Of a stretch of 64,000 bases of DNA, positions 36,081-45,506 are shown one piece after another; position 1 is the first letter of the stretch, and each line of letters opens with the position of its first letter. Position numbers and translations under genes: made by a program. Source of the DNA: Flavihumibacter petaseus NBRC 106054 (GTDB taxonomy: Bacteria; Bacteroidota; Bacteroidia; Chitinophagales; Chitinophagaceae); the NCBI RefSeq assembly GCF_000974785.1, contig NZ_BBWV01000001.1, positions 558,001 through 622,000 of the forward strand. Direction: 5' to 3'. The notes under the pieces are model-generated. The model did not search any database. It saw only the letters and a program-made list of their open reading frames with translations, and had not been told where the DNA came from.

Positions 36081-36938
36081 TTACTTGTACAGGGAAGCGA
36101 AGCTTTGGGTCAGGGTGAAACCGGATTCGTCGATACCGTAGGTAATGCCGTCAATTTTTGTGGTAAATACGTTATACATGATGATCGCTACAGCTGAAGT
36201 ACCGATACCGAGGGCGGTATTGTACAGGGCTTCAGAGATACCTTTTGACAGTTCGCGGGCAGCATCACCACCACCTTCGTCACCAAGTTTGGAGAAGGAA
36301 CGGATCATTCCCATTACCGTACCCAACAGACCGAGGAGGGTTGCTACTGAGGCGATGGTTGACAGGAATACCAGGTTCTTTTCCAGCATGGGAAGCTCAA
36401 GTGAGGTAGCTTCTTCCACTTCTTTCTGAATGGACAGCACTTTCTGCTCAGTATCCAGTTCAGTGTCGGTGATCATTTCTTTGTACTTGCGCAGACCGGC
36501 TTTCATCACATTACCTACAGAACCTTTCTGCTTATCGCACTCAGCGAGGGCAGCGTCAACATTCTTGTTGGCAAGGTGATACTGAACTTTGCGGATGAAC
36601 TCGTCATTATTGCCGGTTCCTGCTGCCTTGGAGATGGTGAGGAAACGCTCAATTACGAAAGTCAATACGATAAGGAAACATGCAATCAAAACAGGAACGA
36701 TGATACCACCGTCATACATTTTGTTGAAAGCTCCTTTGGGCCCCTGATGACTAGGCCAGAAACCACCATTAGGATCGGGAGCTGTAAATCCACTGTCCGC
36801 ACCGGCACCGAACCTCCAGATCAAATACCCTGCAATCAAGCAAATAAGGGGAGCGATCCAGGAAATAGCATTACTTCTTTTTTTCGCCTGAACAGAAGTT
36901 GCTGCCTTGGCCGTTGCAGTAGGTTTAGTCTCTGCCAT
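36081..36938 (-). CDS. exbB: MotA/TolQ/ExbB family proton channel protein
   Basis: 285-residue membrane protein, first gene of the operon. Hydrophobic segments are at about residues 25-45, 76-97, 185-215 and 235-255. The conserved MotA/TolQ/ExbB core reads LSTIASVATLLGLLGTVMGM followed by LYNTALGIGTSAVAIIMYN. An N-terminal Ala/Lys-rich tail and an extra first helix distinguish it from the enterobacterial ExbB. It forms the proton-conducting stator with the two ExbD proteins and powers TonB. Confidence 0.93.
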   Translation of the reverse strand: MAETKPTATAKAATSVQAKKRSNAISWIAPLICLIAGYLIWRFGAGADSGFTAPDPNGGFWPSHQGPKGAFNKMYDGGIIVPVLIACFLIVLTFVIERFLTISKAAGTGNNDEFIRKVQYHLANKNVDAALAECDKQKGSVGNVMKAGLRKYKEMITDTELDTEQKVLSIQKEVEEATSLELPMLEKNLVFLSTIASVATLLGLLGTVMGMIRSFSKLGDEGGGDAARELSKGISEALYNTALGIGTSAVAIIMYNVFTTKIDGITYGIDESGFTLTQSFASLYK

Positions 36939-37169
36939 AATCGTTTGTTTTTAGTTTTTGGTAAACAGGTAAATTATCTTGAATAGACCCAAAGTGTTTT
37001 GGGGACACAAGTCTAAATAAAAAACAAATAAAAAGTATCAAATTGACACAATAAATATCCGAATACGCTACAAATTAAAAAAATCTGTCCGACCATCCCC
37101 GGAAACCCGCGTTAACACCTGATATCCCGGGTTTTGTCCTTTTCCTCACGGTATTATAATTAGCGTCAA

Positions 37170-37177
37170 TACTTTTG
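37170..37177 (+). promoter_or_regulatory. Bacteroidota -7 promoter element (TACTTTTG)
   Basis: Exact TAnnTTTG match, 26 bases before the metalloprotease start and inside the AT-rich divergent region 36939-37203. A clear -33 element at the usual spacing was not found. Confidence 0.45.
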
Positions 37178-37203
37178 TTATTTTCACCCTTTTTCCGTCG
37201 CAA

Positions 37204-39729
37204 ATGCCAATAAATATGTATAAAATTCCCGTGGGTTTGCTGTTATTTTTATGTTTATCCGTAACCGCACAGCAAAAGCCCGGCAACTCCACCAATCCGC
37301 CGGCAGCCGCTACCCCACCCGCTGCACTCCCAAAGTCCGGCCCCAAGCCTTATAAAGAGGTCATCACGGCCAAAGCCATAACAGATGACGGACTGTTTAA
37401 AGTGCATAAAGTAGAAGAGAAATATTTTTTTGAGATCGCAGACAGCCTCCTGAACCGGGATATCCTGGTGGTGAACCGCCTGGCCAGATCGGCCGCCGGT
37501 ATGCGTAATTTCTTTTTTGGTTATGCCGGTGATATCATTGGCGACAATGTGATCCGGTTCGAAAAAGGACCGAATAATAAGGTCTATATCCGCACCATCT
37601 CGTTTGATGAAATGGCCCCGGATTCCACCCTGCCGATGTACCGGGCGGTGATGAATTCCAATATCCAGTCCATTTCACAGGCATTCGACCTCGCTTCACT
37701 GGGTAAGGATTCCAGTGGCATTGTGATCGATGTCACCAGCTGGATCAACAGTGATAATGATATCCTGAACTTCGACCCCGCTGCCAAACGCCTTTTCAAA
37801 GTAGGCTCGGTTCAGTCGGACAAGTCTTATATCGATGAGATCCGTTCTTTTCCTTTCAATACAGAAATCCGTACGGTAAAGACCTACTCCAAAACTGCTG
37901 GTACCGGGGTGGTGAGTCCGCTCGCTGCACCGCCCAGCGGATCATTTACCATTGAAATCAACAGCTCCATGCTGCTGCTTCCCGCCAAACCGATGAAAGC
38001 ACGTTATTTTGACGAGCGTGTCGGTTACTTCACCCGGGAATATGTAGATTTCGATAAGAATCCCCAGGGTGTGGAGAATGTGAAAATGGTCACCCGCTGG
38101 AAACTCGAACCGAAGCCGGAAGATGTTGAAAAATATAAGAAGGGCGAGCTGGTGGAACCGGCCAAACCGATCGTATTCTATATCGACCCCGCTACCCCGA
38201 AAAAATGGATTCCTTACCTGATCCAGGGAGTTAACGACTGGCAGGTGGCTTTTGAAAAGGCAGGCTTCAAAAATGCCATTATGGCCAAAGAGGCGCCAAC
38301 CAACGACCCGGACTGGAGCATCGATGATGCGCGATATTCCGCGATCGTGTACAAACCCTCCGACATTCCCAACGCCAGTGGCCCCCACGTGCATGACCCC
38401 CGCAGCGGCGAGATCCTCGAATCGCATATCAACTGGTACCACAACGTGATGGAGCTTCTCCGGAACTGGTACTTTGTTCAGGCGTCTCCCAATGATCCTG
38501 CAGCACGGACCACCCAATTCAATGATTCCCTGATGGGACAGCTCATCCGGTTTGTTTCCTCCCACGAGGTAGGCCATACGCTTGGCCTGCGCCATAACTT
38601 CGGCTCCTCCTCTACTGTACCGGTGGAAAAACTCCGTGACAAGAAATGGGTGGAAGCCAACGGTCATACTCCTTCTATAATGGACTATGCGCGCTTCAAC
38701 TATGTCGCCCAGCCCGAGGATAATATTTCGGAGATCGGGTTGTTTCCCCGAATCGGTGACTATGACAAATGGGCGATCGAGTGGGGGTACCGCTGGATGC
38801 CGGAGGCAGCTACCGCCGAGGCTGAAATCCCTGCGCTCAATAAACTCACTATCGAGAAACTGAAAGACAAACGGCTGTGGTTTGGTACAGAAACCAATCC
38901 CGATGATCCCCGGTCACAGAACGAGGACCTCGGCGATAACGCAATGAAGGCCAGCGGTTATGGCATTAAGAACCTGCAGCGAATCGTCCCCAACCTGATG
39001 ACCTGGAGCCGCGAAGCCAATAAAGACTATCAATCCCTGAGCACCTATTACAATGAAGTTGTCACACAGTTCCAGCGCTATATCGGACATGTGTGTAAAA
39101 ACGTAGGAGGTATCATGGAAACCCCAAAAACGGTTGAACAGCCTGGCGCTGTGTACGAGTTTGTTTCCCGGGAACGCCAGAAAGAAGCGGTCGATTTTAT
39201 CGGCAGGCAGGTTTTCAACACTCCCGGCTGGCTGGTGGATGAGCAGATCCTGTCCAGGATCGGCAGTAACGGCCCGGCTGTTATCAGCCGTCTGCAGGAC
39301 ATGGCGCTGGGCAGGCTGATGAGTCCCGCTACCTATACCAAGTTGCTCAATGCAGAAGCTGCGAATGGCGCCAAAGCCTATACAATGACCGAGTTGCTCA
39401 ACGATCTCCGTCACCAGATATTTGCAGAAATACCTGCCCGCAGGCCGATTGATATCTATCGCCGGAACCTGCAGAAGAATATGGTGGAAAGATTACTGGT
39501 GGTGATCAGACCTTCCGCCGGTACGCCCCCTTCGGCCTTTGGTGGCATCACCATCAGCTTCGGGCCTACCATTTCAAGAAACAGCGATATGATCTCGATT
39601 GCCAAGGGTGTTTTGCGAAGCATGCTGACGGAACTCCGTTCAGCCGGCAGCCAATATGGTGACCCGACGACGCGGTATCATTTGCAGGACCTTGTAGACA
39701 GGATCGACGACGCGGTAAACCCCAAATAA
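37204..39729 (+). CDS. Secreted zinc-dependent metalloprotease (DUF5117/DUF4953 type)
   Basis: 841-residue exported protein. Signal peptide MYKIPVGLLLFLCLSVTAQQ may begin at Met5 (37216). The catalytic zinc site is HEVGHTLGLRH at residues 454-464, an extended HExGHxxGxxH motif with Glu455 as base, preceded by FYIDPATPKKWIPYLIQGV and DPRSGEILESHI. The domain order fits the Bacteroidota family with DUF5118, DUF5117 and the C-terminal DUF4953 protease-associated region. Its substrate is unknown; location is periplasm or outside. It is monocistronic, divergent from the exb operon, and ends at a strong hairpin. Confidence 0.93.
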   Translation: MPINMYKIPVGLLLFLCLSVTAQQKPGNSTNPPAAATPPAALPKSGPKPYKEVITAKAITDDGLFKVHKVEEKYFFEIADSLLNRDILVVNRLARSAAGMRNFFFGYAGDIIGDNVIRFEKGPNNKVYIRTISFDEMAPDSTLPMYRAVMNSNIQSISQAFDLASLGKDSSGIVIDVTSWINSDNDILNFDPAAKRLFKVGSVQSDKSYIDEIRSFPFNTEIRTVKTYSKTAGTGVVSPLAAPPSGSFTIEINSSMLLLPAKPMKARYFDERVGYFTREYVDFDKNPQGVENVKMVTRWKLEPKPEDVEKYKKGELVEPAKPIVFYIDPATPKKWIPYLIQGVNDWQVAFEKAGFKNAIMAKEAPTNDPDWSIDDARYSAIVYKPSDIPNASGPHVHDPRSGEILESHINWYHNVMELLRNWYFVQASPNDPAARTTQFNDSLMGQLIRFVSSHEVGHTLGLRHNFGSSSTVPVEKLRDKKWVEANGHTPSIMDYARFNYVAQPEDNISEIGLFPRIGDYDKWAIEWGYRWMPEAATAEAEIPALNKLTIEKLKDKRLWFGTETNPDDPRSQNEDLGDNAMKASGYGIKNLQRIVPNLMTWSREANKDYQSLSTYYNEVVTQFQRYIGHVCKNVGGIMETPKTVEQPGAVYEFVSRERQKEAVDFIGRQVFNTPGWLVDEQILSRIGSNGPAVISRLQDMALGRLMSPATYTKLLNAEAANGAKAYTMTELLNDLRHQIFAEIPARRPIDIYRRNLQKNMVERLLVVIRPSAGTPPSAFGGITISFGPTISRNSDMISIAKGVLRSMLTELRSAGSQYGDPTTRYHLQDLVDRIDDAVNPK

Positions 39730-39732
39730 ATC

Positions 39733-39769
39733 ATCAGAAAAGGCCGGCAAATTGCCGGCCTTTTCTGAT
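39733..39769. terminator. Bidirectional intrinsic terminator
   Basis: A 16-base stem (39733-39748 with 39754-39769) with a 5-base interior and GC-rich core flanked by A/T tracts. It lies between the convergent metalloprotease gene and the gene at 39777-40289. Confidence 0.9.
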
Positions 39770-39776
39770 AAAAACC

Positions 39777-40289
39777 TTACTCCCCTTCCCGCGCTGAATT
39801 GCTTTCTTTCGGTTTTGCCAGCTGCAGTTGTTTAATGACTTCCGGATCACCCCCCTGCTGACAACGCACCTGCAACAGTTCCTTTCCATCAGTCAGCTGC
39901 ACAAAATAAATACTGCCTTCGCGGCTGCTTACCTCTTCCACCCAGGTTAAGGTATGGTCGAGCCACGCTCTCCTGATGACATCCCGAACTTCCTTTGGTA
40001 AAAGGGAAGGCGGATAGACCAGCGTACTGTAATACCAGTTCCCTTTCCTGCTGTAGCGGGCAATGATCTTTTTTCCGTCCCGCCAGCCGTAGGCGAGAAA
40101 GCTGTCCTCAGTTTTAAACCAGCTGACTTCATCAGGATTTCCGAAACGCCGGGTAAAATCCCTCACAGCAACGACGTTTACCTGATTGCCGCGAACGCGG
40201 TCCAGCATTGCCAGTTTTGCAAGGTCCTGGCTGAATGCTGAAGTCGCAAAGAAAAAAAGAAGTGACAGCATGCAAATGTGCTTTTTCAT
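39777..40289 (-). CDS. Exported hypothetical protein
   Basis: 170 residues with a clear Sec signal (MKKHICMLSLLFFFATSAFS, cut near SQ). The mature part looks like a compact alpha/beta domain, with AVRDFTRRFGNPDEVSWFKT and WRDGKKIIARYSRKGNWYYSTLVYP, a shape shared with PepSY-like or BLIP-like periplasmic proteins. A WVEEVSSREGSIYFVQLTDG strand pair and a polar tail follow. No function is assigned. It is a single gene that shares its terminator with the metalloprotease. Confidence 0.72.
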   Translation of the reverse strand: MKKHICMLSLLFFFATSAFSQDLAKLAMLDRVRGNQVNVVAVRDFTRRFGNPDEVSWFKTEDSFLAYGWRDGKKIIARYSRKGNWYYSTLVYPPSLLPKEVRDVIRRAWLDHTLTWVEEVSSREGSIYFVQLTDGKELLQVRCQQGGDPEVIKQLQLAKPKESNSAREGE

Positions 40290-40534
40290 ACAATAAGTTT
40301 TAATGGTTACCCTATTGGTTTCAATTGTTGCATGAAGTTAATCCCGAAGAAAAGCGGCATGCTGATATTCCAACAGATGACTTCAGGCAGCCTGCAGAAA
40401 TACCAGTGAAGGCAACCAACAGCAAGGCACAATCCGGAATTACCATTCGTCACCGTTAACCTGTAATCTGTCGACTAATGCTCAGGATACTTTGACCCGT
40501 GAAGGGAACTGTCTACCTTTAAGAAAAAAGCGCA

Positions 40535-41269
40535 ATGGGCCTCAAACAACTGCTATTCGCCCAGGGCAAAAAGCCGAGCCTGAAACGGCACCTGCTTTTC
40601 TGGATGGTCATCACCACCTACTACTATTGCCAGAGCATTTCCCCGAACTGCACAAAGGGACTACCCTCAGCAGAGGTGTTCCGATACGCCGGAGTCAGCG
40701 TCCTCTGCTTTCTCCCGGCCTGTGTTATTGGAGTGTTCGTGTTTCTCAGGTGGCTGAAGCCGCTGCTGACGCAAAAGAAATACCTGTTGTTCGGATCAGG
40801 TTGCCTTTCCACTGCAATCATGTTGCAGCTATTGAATTATTTTACTGCTGTTGAGTTCTTCCGCATGAGTTGTCATTGTGACACAGGAACCATCATATTC
40901 GAACGGAAATTTGCAATGGCATTTATCAATACGCAGCTGGCCATCTTCCTTGGCGTACTCGCACTTGCCCTGCACCTGCTGGTTAAGCAACACCAGGTTC
41001 AAATCAACAACCTGGCACTTGCCACTGCAACCACAGCCAAAAAAACAGACCTCGCTAAAGCAGCGCTTTATCCTGCCTATCTGATGGATTCACTGGAAAG
41101 TATTCAAAAAGCTTTACTGCGGAAAGAAGAGGAGGCCGGCATTGCCATCCTTACCCTGTCTGAAAAGCTGAGCAACCGCTTGTATGGCTCCGGTGTGCTG
41201 ATGCCTGAAGAACACGAAGGAACCAATCTCATTGAACTGGAGAAAAGACTCGATCATGACTTTGCATGA
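40535..41269 (+). CDS. Degenerate LytS-type sensor protein lacking the acceptor His
   Basis: 244-residue membrane protein, four hydrophobic helices in residues about 20-150. The C-terminal part aligns by eye with the dimerisation-phosphoacceptor helix of the next gene: AKAALYPAYLMDSLESI here against LKAQLQPHFLFNTLNTI there. The acceptor His is Ala181, and the protein stops without the ATP-binding domain. It overlaps the kinase gene by 14 bases and precedes its response regulator, so it may pair with or inhibit the kinase. An alternative is a decaying duplicate. The TACTTTG at 40488-40494 resembles a -7 box. Confidence 0.75.
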   Translation: MGLKQLLFAQGKKPSLKRHLLFWMVITTYYYCQSISPNCTKGLPSAEVFRYAGVSVLCFLPACVIGVFVFLRWLKPLLTQKKYLLFGSGCLSTAIMLQLLNYFTAVEFFRMSCHCDTGTIIFERKFAMAFINTQLAIFLGVLALALHLLVKQHQVQINNLALATATTAKKTDLAKAALYPAYLMDSLESIQKALLRKEEEAGIAILTLSEKLSNRLYGSGVLMPEEHEGTNLIELEKRLDHDFA

Positions 41270-42350
41270 ACTGATATTTTCCAGAAACAAAGGTCTGGTC
41301 ATCCGACGGCATTGCATCTTCTGGACAGGGAGGCTCATTTTCCTCATATATAACTATTATCTGGTTCTCTATCTTCAGAACGATACGCTGCCGTCGGACG
41401 CGCTCACAGCATCTTTTACTGGTGCTGCAATACAGCTTGCCGGTGAACTCCCCTTTACCTATGGCATTCTTTACCTGATATTTTCCGTCAAAACAATCAA
41501 TGTCTGGGTAAAAACAATGCTGATCACCATCATTACGATCGGCGCTGCACTGTTGAGTTTTGTATTGACAGGAGGCGATAGCCACCGCCCCGAAAACCAG
41601 TCAGCACTATTGTATTACTGGCCGGCGGTATGGGGTTATGTCGGCTATGGTGCACCGGTAGTTACGGCTATCTTCGCCATGTTCCGTTTATTGAAACAAT
41701 ATGCCGCCACCAAAATATCACAGGCTTCGCTGCTGCATGAAAATCAAAAGGCAGAGCTGGAATTACTCAAAGCACAACTGCAACCGCATTTTCTTTTTAA
41801 TACGCTGAACACTATCTATGCCACTTCGCTGGAGGAACCAGCGCATGCGGCAGGAATGGTATCAAACCTGAAAAGCAGTTTCCGTTACCTGCTGCAGCAA
41901 TCCCGTCAGCCTTCGGTGCAACTGGATGATGAACTGGATATGCTGCGGCATTACGAGCAACTTGAACTGTCGAGGTTCGGTCACCGGTTACAGCTTGATC
42001 ATGCAGTGTCAGGAGATACAGGTTCCTGCCAGATCGCACCGTTATTGCTGCTTCCTTTGGTCGAAAACAGTTTCAAGCATAGTGTGGCAGATACCAGGGG
42101 AAATGCCTGGATCAGGGTCATGTGCAATATCAATAACGGGATTATGGAATTCAGCGTGAGAAATTCCTGCCAGCCGGAACGTTCCTTCAGGATCAGGAAA
42201 GGAATCGGCCTGAGCAACCTTCGCAGAAGGCTGGAACTATTGTATCCCGGAAAGTTTTTACTCATTACCGAAAGAAGCAATCATCAATTTTTTGTTCGCC
42301 TGCAACTTCATCTGATACCAAATGCCAGCAATCCGATGCATCGCCATTGA
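41256..42350 (+). CDS. LytS/YehU-type sensor histidine kinase
   Basis: 364-residue inner-membrane kinase from the ATG at 41256, chosen because it overlaps the upstream stop by 14 bases; the frame also opens at 41232. Four hydrophobic helices (about 25-145) lead to the His_kinase domain: acceptor His178 in AQLQPHFLFNTLN, N box LVENSFKH (268-275) and GIGLSNLRRRLELLYPG (316-332) as the ATP lid. It autophosphorylates and passes phosphate to the following LytTR regulator. The end overlaps the regulator start by 29 bases. The signal sensed is unknown. Confidence 0.93.
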   Translation: MTLHELIFSRNKGLVIRRHCIFWTGRLIFLIYNYYLVLYLQNDTLPSDALTASFTGAAIQLAGELPFTYGILYLIFSVKTINVWVKTMLITIITIGAALLSFVLTGGDSHRPENQSALLYYWPAVWGYVGYGAPVVTAIFAMFRLLKQYAATKISQASLLHENQKAELELLKAQLQPHFLFNTLNTIYATSLEEPAHAAGMVSNLKSSFRYLLQQSRQPSVQLDDELDMLRHYEQLELSRFGHRLQLDHAVSGDTGSCQIAPLLLLPLVENSFKHSVADTRGNAWIRVMCNINNGIMEFSVRNSCQPERSFRIRKGIGLSNLRRRLELLYPGKFLLITERSNHQFFVRLQLHLIPNASNPMHRH

Positions 42351-43020
42351 CGACGAACCACCTGCACTGATCGTGATGGAAAAATATATCAGGTCGGTAC
42401 CCGCCCTTTCCCTGCAGGGGGTGTTTACTGATGCCCTTGAGTCTTTGCCGATGATCAATCAGCAGCAGGTTGACCTTATCTTCATGGATATCCAGATGCC
42501 CCAATTGCTGGGTACTGATTTCCTCCGCTCCTTACCGGTTATACCAAAAGTCATTTTCACTACTGCTCACCGGCAATTTGCACTGGAAGGATTCGACCTG
42601 GATGCCGTTGACTTTCTACTGAAACCAATACCATTTCCCCGCTTTCTGAAAGCAGTCAATAAAGTAACCAGTTTGCAAGCTGCGGCAGAGTCCACTCCAG
42701 AGCAGGAGCCTGCCAGCCTGTTACTCCGAAAAGACCGTAAAATGATTAAAGTAATGCTGCAGGATATCCTTTATATCGAAAGCATCCGCGACTATATCAA
42801 GGTGGTCACACTCACCGGTACGATCATCAGCAAACAGGCGATCTCTGCGCTGGATCAACAGTTGAGCCAGGCAGGTTTTCTTCGTATTCACCGGTCATTC
42901 CTGGTTTCGGTTTCCAAGGTAAAAGCCTTTACCAGTGAATTGGTGGAGATCGGACAAACAGAATTACCCATCAGCAGAATGTACCGGGGGGCTGTGGAAA
43001 AAAGGCTTAGAGCGGTATAG
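42322..43020 (+). CDS. LytTR-family response regulator
   Basis: 232-residue cytosolic transcription factor. The receiver domain has Asp10/Asp11, phospho-acceptor Asp56 in FMDIQMP, and Lys101 in LLKPI. The LytTR DNA-binding domain (about 130-232) has IKVMLQDILYIESIRDYIKV and FLRIHRSFLVSV, typical of this family. It ends 4 bases from the convergent permease gene, with no terminator between. Targets may include the adjacent permease genes, but no site was identified. Confidence 0.94.
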   Translation: MPAIRCIAIDDEPPALIVMEKYIRSVPALSLQGVFTDALESLPMINQQQVDLIFMDIQMPQLLGTDFLRSLPVIPKVIFTTAHRQFALEGFDLDAVDFLLKPIPFPRFLKAVNKVTSLQAAAESTPEQEPASLLLRKDRKMIKVMLQDILYIESIRDYIKVVTLTGTIISKQAISALDQQLSQAGFLRIHRSFLVSVSKVKAFTSELVEIGQTELPISRMYRGAVEKRLRAV

Positions 43021-43024
43021 CGCA

Positions 43025-45385
43025 TTACTCGGTACGAATACTCTTCACGGGGTTCATTAATGCTGCTTTGACTGACTGAAAACTTACCGTGACCAACGTG
43101 ATCATGAGCACAGCAAGTGCTGATAACAGGAATATCCACCACGGAAGCGCAGTGCGGTATTCATAGTTGGTCAGCCAAAGATTCATACTCCACCAGCTTA
43201 AGGGTATAGCCACAAGAAATGAAATCATTATCAGCCGGAGAAAATCAGATGACAACAACGACCAGATGCGGAAAACAGGTGCCCCCAGTATCTTTCGCAA
43301 TCCGATCTCTTTCCTGCGTTGCTCAGCTACAAAGGCTGTAAGTCCGAATAAACCGAGGCAGGAAATAAATATGGCCAGGCCGGTAAATACCGCAGCAAGA
43401 TTGCCAACACGCTTTTCCGCACTGAATTTTCGCGCATAGGCATCGTCGAGGAATTCATATACAAACGGGCTACCGGGATTGAATTTGCGGAAGACCTTAC
43501 CGATTGCTTCCAGCGATGTGTGAAGCGGCCTGTCGTGTTTCAATCTTATCGTAATAAATCCTCTCCAGCCATCTCCCAGGAATACAGCCGGCTCGATCGG
43601 GCTGAACGGGGAGTTCGTCACCATATCATCTGCTACACCAACAACAGTATACTCTTTACCGGAAAACTTCATGATCTCTCCTACCGGATTCCCCATACCG
43701 ATAACCTTTACTGCCGCCGCATTCAGGATAAGCGAATTGGTATCAGTGGTGAATTCACGTCCGAAATCGCGCCCCTGCAATATCTTCCACCCTATTGTTT
43801 TTCCGAAATCGGCACTGACATTTACATTGCGGAAAAACTGCGATTCCTGGTCAGGCCGCTTGCCGCGCCAGTATAGTTCATTGTTGTTCTGAAATGCTGT
43901 GAGGCGCATGGATGCGCTCGCTACATTTTCAACAAGACCTTGTTGCAATAATTCCTGCCGGAGCACTTCATAATTCCTGCCTAATTCGGGGGTATTGATG
44001 CTTACATTGACTAATCCTTCGCGATGAAATCCCGGAGTACGGTTCATTCCATGCTGGATCTGCCGGAAGACAACAATAGTTCCGACAATGAGCACCATTG
44101 AAACAGTGAATTGCAACACGACCATGACCTGGCGCGGGAGTGATGCATTTTTTCCGGTCCGGAATGTGCCCTTCAGCACTTTGACAGGATCAAAACCCGA
44201 CAGGTAAAATGCGGGATATGAACCAGCCAGTAATCCTGTCAGCAGGACAAATCCGATACTCAGTATCCAGAATACAGGATTCGTCCAGGGTATCACCATT
44301 GTCTTGTCGGCCAGGTAATTGAAATAGGGTAAACTAAGCATGACAATCGCCAGGCAGAGGAGGAAGGCAGCTGCAGCGATCAGGACCGACTCAGCAAGAA
44401 ACTGAATGACCAGTTGCAGCCGCATGGAACCAATTGTCTTTCTGATACCGACTTCACGGGCTCTTTTTTCACTTCGCGCAGTTGACATGTTCATGAAATT
44501 GATGCAGGCGAGAAACAACACAAAAATGCCGATAGCCGCAAACAGCCACACATAGTAAATACGCCCTCCGCTGGCCTTGCCATTTTCAAACTCACTGTAC
44601 AGGTAAAATTTGTCAAGCGGGTATACTGAGGCTTCTTCTTTCCAACCGGTGATATGAGGTGTAGGCAGGTTTTTTATTCTGGCGGTTGCCTGTTCTGCGG
44701 TAACCGAAGTTGCCAGTTCAGCATAGAGGCGGCCGTTGTGGTCATTCCAGTCGGTATTGCCGCTGTGGTAACTGTTTTTCAGGTTGTACCAAGGCATCAC
44801 GATTTTTACACCTGCAAATGTATTGTTGGCCGGAAGGTCCTCGTATATACCGCCTATCTTAAGATCAAATTCGTTGTCCATGCGGACAGTTTTACCAACA
44901 GGATCCTCCTCTCCGAAAATTGCTGCGGCCAGCGATGAAGAAATGATAGCAGTAGAAGGATCATTCAATACAGCTGCACTTCCCATGGTCATGCGGAATG
45001 GAAGCATCTCCGGCAATTCACTTTGCGCCCAGATTGCGGCCGCATAAAATTTCTTATCGCCACTGATGACCAGGTGATCTGAACCATCGCAGGTAAGGGC
45101 TGTACGGGTGAAGAGATCCTTAAAGTCATTTCTGAAACTTGTTCCCATTGCCATGGATACTACATCACCGGTGTAGGACTCACCGTTGGAAGACTGGGTG
45201 ACCATGCCTTTTACGATGCGCTTATGATTGGTGAAATAGTGATCGTACCCGATTTCGTCAGTCAGCCAGAGCCCGATCAGAAGAGAAATAGCCATTCCGA
45301 GGGCAAGCCCGCAGATATTGATAATGGCAAAAGTCCTTTTACGCTGGATATTGCGCAGGGCGATCTTGATGAAATTGTACAGCAT
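43025..45385 (-). CDS. FtsX/MacB-type ABC transporter permease
   Basis: 786-residue permease with two FtsX-like halves, each with a MacB periplasmic core and three or four membrane helices. The N-terminus FIKIALRNIQRKRTFAIIN and the repeats VGIRKTIGSMRLQL and IGLRKILGAPVFRI mark the family. Such permeases act with an ABC ATPase, exporting lipoproteins, peptides or antibiotics, or transmitting envelope stress. No ATPase gene adjoins. It is separated by 121 bases from the next permease upstream. Confidence 0.9.
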   Translation of the reverse strand: MLYNFIKIALRNIQRKRTFAIINICGLALGMAISLLIGLWLTDEIGYDHYFTNHKRIVKGMVTQSSNGESYTGDVVSMAMGTSFRNDFKDLFTRTALTCDGSDHLVISGDKKFYAAAIWAQSELPEMLPFRMTMGSAAVLNDPSTAIISSSLAAAIFGEEDPVGKTVRMDNEFDLKIGGIYEDLPANNTFAGVKIVMPWYNLKNSYHSGNTDWNDHNGRLYAELATSVTAEQATARIKNLPTPHITGWKEEASVYPLDKFYLYSEFENGKASGGRIYYVWLFAAIGIFVLFLACINFMNMSTARSEKRAREVGIRKTIGSMRLQLVIQFLAESVLIAAAAFLLCLAIVMLSLPYFNYLADKTMVIPWTNPVFWILSIGFVLLTGLLAGSYPAFYLSGFDPVKVLKGTFRTGKNASLPRQVMVVLQFTVSMVLIVGTIVVFRQIQHGMNRTPGFHREGLVNVSINTPELGRNYEVLRQELLQQGLVENVASASMRLTAFQNNNELYWRGKRPDQESQFFRNVNVSADFGKTIGWKILQGRDFGREFTTDTNSLILNAAAVKVIGMGNPVGEIMKFSGKEYTVVGVADDMVTNSPFSPIEPAVFLGDGWRGFITIRLKHDRPLHTSLEAIGKVFRKFNPGSPFVYEFLDDAYARKFSAEKRVGNLAAVFTGLAIFISCLGLFGLTAFVAEQRRKEIGLRKILGAPVFRIWSLLSSDFLRLIMISFLVAIPLSWWSMNLWLTNYEYRTALPWWIFLLSALAVLMITLVTVSFQSVKAALMNPVKSIRTE

Positions 45386-45506
45386 GCAGGTAATGCCTCA
45401 AAAGGGAAGCCAAAGGCAAATGGCCTGGTAATCAATATTTAATGCAGGATTCGGCTGTCCGCTATTGATACAATGAAGAGAAATGCTGTCCAGAAGTGTA
45501 CAGATC

